From the NCBI GenBank assembly GCA_029689965.1, contig CP121450.1, positions 1,178,001 through 1,242,000 on the forward strand: a DNA stretch of 64,000 nucleotides, written 5' to 3'. This DNA comes from Curtobacterium flaccumfaciens. Its GTDB lineage: Bacteria; Actinomycetota; Actinomycetes; Actinomycetales; Microbacteriaceae. The notes under the pieces are model-generated. The model was not told the origin of the DNA, ran no database searches, and saw only the letters and a program-made list of their open reading frames with translations. The stretch's first letter is position 1. Every line of letters begins with the position of its first letter. This document shows positions 57,266-64,000 of the stretch, one piece after another. A program made the position numbers and the translations under genes.

Positions 57266-59336
57266 CTACCCGATCAGGCTCGGGCGCAGGTCGCGCAGCG
57301 TCCGGGAGCGCGTCTGTCGCGCCGTGACGACGAACGCCACGAGCAACGAGCCGAGCAGCCAGCACGCGAGCACCCCGGCGTCCGACCACGCCGTGCCGAG
57401 GCTGCCGCCGTACATCGTCTGCCGGATCGCGTCGACCGAGTACGTCATCGGCAGCGCGAAGTGCAGGGCAGCCAGGGGCCCCGGCAGCGTCTGCCACGGG
57501 AACGTCCCGCCCGCGGTGACGAGCTGCACGAGCATGAGCACCAGCCCGAGGAACTGCCCCACGGAGCCGAGCAGCACGTTGAGCGCCATGATGATCGCCG
57601 CGAACGTCGCCGAGGCCAGGACCATGATGCCGATGGTGGCTCCGGCGTGCACGACGTTCAGGTCGAGGGCGAACCGGACGATGAAGAACAGCGCCACCAT
57701 CTGCACCACGCCGAGCAGCACGGGCGTCAACCACCCGCCGAGCACCACCGACAGCGGCCTCCGCACCGCGGTGATCGCCCGCTTGGAGATCGGCTTGAGG
57801 ATGAGGAACAGCGCGTACATGCCGATCCACGCGGCGAGCGAGATGAAGAACGGCGCGAGGCCGGCACCGTAGTTCGACGCCGAGGCGATGTCGTCCGTCC
57901 CGACCTTCACCGGGTCGGAGATCACCGAGGCCTGGTCGTTCCGCTGCGAGGCGGTGGATGCCGGGATCCTGGTACGGCCCTCGTCGAGCTCGTCGGCGAG
58001 CTTCGAGGAGCCGTCACGGAGCGAGCCCAGACCCGACGCGAGCGACTTCGCGCCGTCGTCGGCCGACGCAGCCCCCGTGGCGAGCTGCGACGCCCCGGAC
58101 GACAGCGTTGGTGCCGCCGTGGCGAGCTGCGACGTGCCGGACGCGACCTGGGACGACCCCGAGGCGAGCTGCGCGGCCCCGTCCGCCGCCGTGGCGATCC
58201 CGGAGGCGAGCTCCGGCGACTTCGACGCCAGTTGCTGGGTGCCGGCGGCGACCTGCGCCGATCCGTCCCGCAGCTGGTCGACGGAGGACTTGGTCGCGTC
58301 GTACGTGGTCTTCGCCTTCGCGCCCGCGGTGTTCACGTCGCTGACGGCCTTCGTGATGGCCGCGGTCTGCTCCTCGCTGAGCGTGACACCGTCCGGCAGG
58401 TTCGCCTCGATCTGCGCGATGACCGTCTTCGCGTCGACGGGCTGCAGGCCGTCGACGTCGCCGCTGAACGAGTCGACCGTGTCGGCCAGCTCCTTGTTGC
58501 CCGCCGCGACCTGCTGCGCGCCGTCGTTCAGCTTCGCGGTGTCCGCCGGGAGCGACGCCGTCTGCTGCTTCGCGCTCTGCAGGCCGGAGGACAGTGTGCC
58601 CGCGCCCGAGGCGACCTGCTGCGCGCCGTCGTTCAGCTTCGAGGTCTGCGCCGGCAGGTCCTTCGTGCCGGCCGCGAGCTGCTGCCGCCCCCGACGACAG
58701 CTTGCCCGTGCCGTCGGCGAGCGTCTCCGCACCGGATGCCGCCGAGGCCGCACCGGAGGCGAGCTGACCCGCCCCGTCGACGGCGTCACCGAGGCTGTCC
58801 CGGACGTCCGCGAGCCCCACGAGCAGGGTCTTCGCCGCCTGCTTCCCGACCCGCTCGGCCACGGCCGTGCGCAGGGTCTTGCCCGCCTGTTCGGCGATGG
58901 TGGACGCCAGGTACGAGTTCGTGTCCGCCGTCGTCATCACGAGTTTCGCCCGCTTCGGGTCGTCGGACTGTGCCGACACCAGGGACTCCGAGAAGTCGTG
59001 CGGGATGGTCACCACGAAGTCGTAGGTGCCGTTCCGGACGCCGGAGCGCGCGTCGGCCGCCGAGGTCTTCGTCCACTTGAAGTCGGCGCCGTCGATGGCC
59101 TCCTTCGTGACGTCCTTGCCGTAGTCGACGTGGTCGCCGTCGAGCGTGGCCCCGGCGTCCTGGTCGACGATGGCGGCAGGGACCTGGTCGAGCTTGGCGT
59201 AGGGGTCGCGGTTCGCCCAGAGGTAGGCGCCGCCGTAGAGCAGCGGCACGACCATGAGCGCGATGAACGCGAGTCGTGCGAGCGGGGTCGCGGTGAGTCG
59301 CGCCAGTTCGGCGCGGACGAGCGAGGTGGTGGTCAC
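57266..59336 (-). CDS. YhgE/Pip-type membrane protein, ABC-2 permease fold (one indel)
   Basis: About 690 aa. N-terminal helix (ARLAFIALMVVPLLYGGAYL), then a large extracellular part of nearly 400 residues dominated by heptad-like repeats (variants of SGASQLATGA and LNDGAQQVA, the X-X10 YhgE repeat), and five or six C-terminal helices. Homologues include phage infection protein Pip and ESX-associated or lipid-export proteins. The repeat region changes frame at the C run 58688-58692, unresolved between one extra or two missing bases. GTG start overlaps the stop of the ABC-like gene (GTGA). Confidence 0.88.
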
Positions 59337-60070
59337 GGGGTTGCCTCCGTCGGGACGGTTGCGGATTCTTCGGTGACGGTGGTCGGGCCTGCCTGGAGGC
59401 GCGGGTTGTCTCCGTCGGTCCGGGTCGCGTCCTCGGGACCCTCGGTCTGGGTGGTGTCGATCGGCTCGATCGTGTCGAGCAGGTGCTCGACGGTCGCTGC
59501 CGCGGCCTTGGAGGTCACGAGCACGACGGTCACGCCACGGCGTGCGACGTCGCGGACGACCGCGAACCACCCCTCCACGGCGCCCCCGTGCCGCTCGGGT
59601 GAGGTGATCACGAGTCCGGTCACACCGTCCCGCAGCAGGGCGAGCTCGGCGAGCAACCGGACGCGGACGTCCGTCGGCACCCGCTGCACGTGGGTGTCGG
59701 CGTACTCGCGCAGTCCGAGCTCGTCGAGCACGGTGTCCACGTGCTGTCGGGAGGGGCGCCGCCCGGCGAACGCGAGTTCCTCGCGCACGATCTTCCGGAC
59801 GCTCATCACGGGGAACGGCTCGGCAACGCCCGGGGTGTCGACGAGGGCGAAGGCCTTCCGGATCGCTGCGGCGTCCTCGTGCCCGTCCAGCAGCACGCGG
59901 CCGGTCTCGGGCCGCATGCGCCCACCGGCGACGAGGGAGGCGAGCACGGGCGCCTGCTCCGTCTCGACGGCGACGACTCCGGGTCGGCCGGGCGCGGCGA
60001 CGGCGGAGACGAGGGGCAGCGCGGCTCCGGGCTCCTCGCCGATGCCGACGTGGTCGAGTTCGAGGGTCAT
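59333..60070 (-). CDS. ABC-ATPase-like protein lacking the P-loop
   Basis: 245 aa, unbroken. The overall layout follows an ABC ATPase: LELDHVGIG at strand 1, a DGHEDAAAIRKAFALVD stretch, and VVLVTSKAAAATVEHL at the end. The nucleotide motifs are absent: where Walker A should be the sequence reads VVAVETEQAPVLASLVAGG, the signature position reads VQRVPTDVRVRLLAEL, and Walker B/D-loop reads LVITSPERHGG. So it probably does not hydrolyse ATP. It sits between a TetR gene and the YhgE/Pip gene with 4-bp overlaps at both sides. The C-terminal tail contains a half-copy of the CTGGAGGCGCG repeat (59390-59404, on the minus strand encoding NPRLQAG). Confidence 0.7.
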   Translation of the reverse strand: MTLELDHVGIGEEPGAALPLVSAVAAPGRPGVVAVETEQAPVLASLVAGGRMRPETGRVLLDGHEDAAAIRKAFALVDTPGVAEPFPVMSVRKIVREELAFAGRRPSRQHVDTVLDELGLREYADTHVQRVPTDVRVRLLAELALLRDGVTGLVITSPERHGGAVEGWFAVVRDVARRGVTVVLVTSKAAAATVEHLLDTIEPIDTTQTEGPEDATRTDGDNPRLQAGPTTVTEESATVPTEATP

Positions 60071-60732
60071 GCGCGGTCCTTCCTGGGGGAGGCCTTCGTG
60101 GCGGAGTCGGTCGCGGTCGGCTCGGAGAGCAGCGCGGTGCGCCAGTCGATCCCCGTGACGCCGAGTGCGGAGAGGACGACCATGCGGCGGCCGTCCTCGA
60201 CGGAGGTGCGCGAACGGGTCGCCTCGTCGAGCACCGCGATGCAGGCATCCTCGACGAGGCGGCCGAGCGCGTCCGCGCCCACGTCGTCCCGCATGGTCCC
60301 GTCGGCGATCCCGAGAGCGCACGCCTGGCGGACCTGCGCCCGGACGGGCGCGAACTCGGTCGCCACCGACTCGATGAACGGACTGCGCACGGCGACGGCG
60401 GCCATCGACCGGACGTGGGACACCTCGGACCAGAGCGCGACCGCGATGGCCGCGATGCGCGCCGCCGGAGGGAGCTCGGCCAGGTCGGGGCCGGACGGCA
60501 TCGCGGCGGCGACGCGGGCGGCTCCGGTGGTCACGACCTCGCGCACGAGGTCGTCCCGTGACGGGAAGTGTCCGTAGACCGCACGACGGGACAGCCCGGC
60601 GGCGGTCGCGATCGTCTCGAGCGAGGCGTCCGGATCGTGCTGCAGCACCGTGCGCGCCGCCTCGAGGAGAGCGGCACGGTTCTCGGCGGCGTCACGGCGT
60701 GGCGCGCGTTCGGGCTGCCCGGTGCTGGTCAT
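60067..60732 (-). CDS. TetR-family regulator of the YhgE/Pip operon
   Basis: 221 aa, unbroken. HTH DPDASLETIATAAGLSRRAV followed by YGHFPSRDDLVREVV; the C-terminal domain is all-helical (AAVAVRSPFIESVATEF). Starts at 60732 or 60741. Its stop overlaps the ABC-like gene start (ATGA), and that gene overlaps the YhgE gene, so all three are one operon. The palindrome in its own promoter implies autoregulation, with the operon induced by a membrane-active or hydrophobic ligand as is common for TetR; this last point is a guess. Confidence 0.88.
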   Translation of the reverse strand: MTSTGQPERAPRRDAAENRAALLEAARTVLQHDPDASLETIATAAGLSRRAVYGHFPSRDDLVREVVTTGAARVAAAMPSGPDLAELPPAARIAAIAVALWSEVSHVRSMAAVAVRSPFIESVATEFAPVRAQVRQACALGIADGTMRDDVGADALGRLVEDACIAVLDEATRSRTSVEDGRRMVVLSALGVTGIDWRTALLSEPTATDSATKASPRKDRA

Positions 60733-60751
60733 GCGCCCCATCGTAATAACG

Positions 60752-60774
60752 TGCACAGCAATGTGCAAGTTAGT
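60752..60774 (-). promoter_or_regulatory. Promoter and TetR operator of the YhgE/Pip operon
   Basis: Perfect dyad TGCACA-N4-TGTGCA at 60752-60767. On the minus strand it sits between and over TTGCAC (-35) and, 17 bp later, TACGAT (-10), an ideal position for autorepression. Confidence 0.55.
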
Positions 60775-60894
60775 TGGACGTGTACCCCGAACAGGGGCCA
60801 GTCCCCCGAAGAGCGGACTGCGCGACCTGAGAGCGACCGCATAGCTTCACAGCATTTCCATGAGAAACACGGACGGAGCCCAGGAGTGCGCCTT

Positions 60895-63800
60895 GTGAAC
60901 CGTGCAACACCGAACAACGACCGAATCCCCACCGCCTCGCACGCGTCCTGACCGCCGGCATCGCCGCCGCGGCCCTCGCGTGCGGAGGACTCGCCGTCGG
61001 GGAGCTGCCTCCGCGGCGCCCTCCGGACTGTCGGCCGCCGACCTCAAGCTTCTCGCAGCCGCTCCGGGACGCGAAGCCCTCGAAGACGATCGCCGCGTTC
61101 GTGCGGACGACCGGCCAGGGCGCGCTCGAGGTCGACGCGAAGGCGAAGGGCGGCGACCTGACGAAGTCGACCACGCAGTCCTCGGCCGCCAAGCAGCGCG
61201 TCGCCGCGATCGGCTCGACGGTCGACGCCGTGCGCGCCGCGGTGCGCCAGTCCGACGCCGACGCCACCGAGCTCTACTCGACCGAGTACACCGTGCCGGG
61301 GGTGGCCGTCGTCGCCGACGTCGCCGCGCTCCGGAAGGTCGCCGCTCGATCCGACGTCGAGAGCATCATCCCGCTGACACCGAAGAAGATCGTCGATCCC
61401 ACGGTGGACGAGGACTCCGGCGCCGCACCGTCCGGTGTCGATCCGAGCCTGACGAAGCCCGGTGCGGACGGCGTCACGCCGAAGAACGCGGCGAGCGACG
61501 TCTACACGCGCTCGCTCGATGCCTGGCAGCAGACCGGGCACACCGGCAAGGGCGTCAACGTCGCCGTGCTCGACACCGGCCTCGACTACACCCAGGCGGA
61601 CTTCGGCGGTCCCGGTACCACCGCCGCCTACCAGGCCGCCCTCGCCAACACCGGCGCACCGACCGCCGGGTCCTACGACGGGAAGAAGTTCCTCGGCGGG
61701 TACGACTTCGCCGGCCCGACCTACAACGCGGACCCGACGAGCGCTGCCTACGACCCGACGCCGAAGCCGGACGAGAACCCGATCGACGGCAAGGGCGGCG
61801 ACCACGGCACCCACGTGTCGGGCACCATCGCCGGCTACGGACTCGACGCCGACAAGAAGCCGTTCGACGGCGACTACACGAAGCTCACCACCGAGCAGGT
61901 GCAGGACATGTGGGTCGGCCCCGGCACCGCGCCCAGGCCGGGCTCTACGCGCTCAAGGTCTTCGGCGACGGCGGCGGTTCGACCGACCTCACCGGTGCCG
62001 CCCTCGACTGGGTCGGCCAGGCGCTGACCCAGGGCAAGGACATCAACGTCCTCAACCTGTCGCTCGGCTCCGACTACGGCGCGCCGGACGACCCCGACAA
62101 CGCCAAGATCGACGCGCTCACCGCCCGCGGCGTCCTGCCCGTGATCGCTTCGGGCAACGCCGACGACTTCACCGACATCGGCGGGTCCCCGGGCAACGCG
62201 GAGGGCGCCCTCACGGTCGCCGCGAGCGCCACCGGTCAGTCGCTGTACGACGGTGTCGAGGCGACCGCCCCGGCGGACGTCGCGAAGACCTACCGCGCCC
62301 AGTACTCGCAGAACTACCAGGGCACGCTGCCGGTCGAGGGTGACGTCGTCGTCCTGAGCACGAACGTCGACGGCTGCGCCGCGTTCAGCGACGACGAGGC
62401 CGCGAAGATCGCCGGCAAGGTCGTCTGGCTCAAGTGGACGGATGCCGCGCTCGAGTGCGGCTCCGGCGTGCGGTTCGACAACGTCCAGGCGGCCGGCGGC
62501 GTCGGCGTCCTGCTGGCGGGGACGGTCAACACGTTCGACTCCGGCATCGCGGGGAACGCGACCGTCCCGGGAGCCGAGCTGACCGCGGACAGTGCCACGG
62601 GCCTCCAGGCCGCTGCCCAGGCGGGGACCCTGCACGTGCGCTTCGCCGACGAGCTCAAGGGCTTCGAGCTCGCGACCGACCCGGAGACCGTGAACACGCT
62701 CGCATCGTTCACCAGCCGGGGCGTGCACGGGTCGTTCGACGACATCGTCAAGCCGGACATCGCCGGCCCCGGGGTCAACGTGATCTCCGCGGCCAACGGC
62801 ACCGGTGACGGACGGCTGTCGATGAGCGGCACGTCGATGGCGACGCCGGACGTGGCGGGCATCGCCGCGCTGACCTTCCAGTCGCACCCGACGTGGACGG
62901 CGCCGCAGGTCAAGGCCGCGCTCATGAACACCGCGACGCACGACGTGAAGGACGGCGACGGCACCGCGACCCTGCTCCGCCAGGGCACCGGCCGCGTCGA
63001 CGCCCTGCAGGCGGTCACCGCCGGCACCACGGTCCGCAGTGTCGAGAACGACCAGCTCGTCACCGCCTCGTACGGTGTCGTCGAGGTCGCCTCGAAGACC
63101 AGCGAGAACCGCACGCTGCAGATCGAGAACACCGACGGCCGGCCGCACACCTACGACGTGGCCTACCAGCCGCAGGTGTCGCAGCCGGGTGTGGCCTTCG
63201 CGCTCAGCACGAAGCGCGTGACGGTCCGACCGCACGGCACCGCGACGGTGAAGCTCACGTTCTCGATCGCCGACCCGACGAAGCTCCGCCGCGTCATCGA
63301 CCCCACCCAGGAGTCGGTGCAGCAGGGCTACCAGCGGGAGTTCGTCGCCGCGGCCTCGGGGATCGTGACGTTCACGCCGACCGACAAGACGCTCAACCCG
63401 CTGCGGCTCGGCACCTACGTCGCGCCGAAGCCGGTCAGCGCGGTGCACGGCACGGACGTGTCCTTCAGCGGATCGCAGACGAAGGCGGACCTCGCGCTCG
63501 CCGGTCGCAGCGTCGACCAGGGCGATGCGACCACCGGCTACCACGCCGTCGTCGCACCGTTCGTGCTCGGCGGCACGGACGGGCAGGAGTCGTTCCCGGC
63601 AGGTTCGGCGAAGCAGTCGCTGCAGGCTGCGGACGTCCGGGCGTACGGCGCGAACTACGACAAGGCCTCTGGGACGCTCGCCTTCGGTGTGCAGACCGCG
63701 GGGCCGGACGCCGACCCCGGCGCGGTGACCAACGTCGAGGTGCTCATCGACACCGACCGTGACGGCACGCCGGACTACCTCGTGTACGACGCCAAGTCGG

Positions 63801-64000
63801 CCGCGGTCGACGCGACGCTCGCCACGACGGTGGACCTGGCCACGGGCAAGACCGTGGACGCGCAGCCGCTCAACGGTGGGACCCCCGGGCAGGACGTGAA
63901 CACGTTCGACAGCGCGGTCAAGGTACTGACGGTGGACGCGGCGACGATCGGTGCGACCAAGGCGTTCACCTACTCGGTCCTGACCGAGTCGGCGTACGCC
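60895..64000 (+). CDS. Secreted subtilisin-like serine protease (S8), C-terminus cut by window edge (four indels)
   Basis: More than 1030 residues visible. GTG start at 60895 with CAGGAG upstream; signal peptide (RVLTAGIAAAALACGGLAVGGAASA) recovered after adding a C at 60927-60930 and a G at 60999-61002, and removing a T at AGCTTC 61047-61052. An I9-type propeptide follows. Catalytic triad: Asp in VAVLDTGLDY, His in GDHGTHVSG, Ser in MSGTSMATPDVAG (nt 62827 region). A PA-like insert (AAGGVGVLLAGTVNTF) lies inside the catalytic domain, and Fn3-like domains follow. A fourth missing base at 61932-61934. Other half-copies of dispersed repeats occur inside (62600-62612). Confidence 0.93.

Noticed and set aside
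1786..61934. Dozens of pseudogenes or programmed frameshift sites
   Set aside because: The indels lie in plain G/C runs without slippery-site and pseudoknot arrangements, affect housekeeping genes, and repair to complete proteins.

Overview
The window is high-GC actinobacterial DNA with tightly packed genes. The family mix points to Microbacteriaceae, most likely Curtobacterium or a close relative: dnaK and clpB both carry HspR/HAIR operators, ClpB lacks its N-terminal domain, and there are an Asp23/DUF2273/AmaP-like operon and an M. tuberculosis-type MntR. The genus is an inference from gene content, not from a search. No rRNA, tRNA, CRISPR array, insertion sequence or phage gene was found.

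Sequence quality dominates the reading. About 50 genes plus a few small sites are described, and roughly 35 genes are interrupted by about 50 single-base indels. Nearly all are one-base deletions in short G or C runs, often at CC/GG junctions. Four are probable T insertions that give AGCTTC. They hit housekeeping genes (clpB, trpF, fruK) as often as others, and repaired lengths come out as whole codons, so I treat them as assembly errors and annotate full-length repaired genes. Residue numbers refer to repaired proteins.

Layout. 1-5.8 kb: dnaK (cut by the window edge) with a double HAIR promoter, a secreted Ig-repeat protein, an aldo/keto reductase and a small hypothetical gene. 6-12.3 kb: beta-mannosidase, exopolysaccharide sugar-phosphate transferase, tatA and a drug-type MFS exporter. 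12.3-15.2 kb: HAIR-controlled clpB and a DUF2231 membrane protein. 15.4-26 kb is a carbohydrate block: an ABC sugar importer (binding protein and two permeases, no ATPase), a DeoR-fruK-fruA fructose PTS operon, a GH20 hexosaminidase and a divergent ROK regulator. 26-34.6 kb: DedA protein, DUF2945 protein, Ser/Thr kinase, trpF, a HAD phosphatase, a thioesterase, a nitroreductase, an AEC permease, a very Met-rich copper-storage-like protein and exonuclease III. 34.7-37 kb: a five-gene, translationally coupled Asp23 envelope-stress operon. 37-44.5 kb: an APH-type kinase, an M23 peptidase, a polytopic membrane protein, pyrE, a septum-formation-like protein and a HEAT-repeat protein. 44.7-48 kb is a manganese block: yybP-ykoY riboswitch, CaCA exchanger, MntR and a CPBP protease. 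48-51.5 kb: secreted PAP2 phosphatase, L,D-transpeptidase and a small secreted protein. 51.6-57.2 kb: trans-aconitate methyltransferase and NagD-like genes, TetR, TrmH, LacI and an epimerase. 57.3-60.7 kb: a TetR / P-loop-less ABC-like / YhgE-Pip operon. 60.9 kb to the end: a subtilisin-like protease cut by the window edge.

Spaces between genes carry several dispersed palindrome families: 46-bp perfect palindromes built on CTGGAGGCGCG/CGCGCCTCCAG, clusters of CGTCTC/GAGACG dyads, long GTGCGAGGTTCCG hairpins, and AGTGAGCAG hairpins. They recur across the window at gene ends and are the least explained DNA here.
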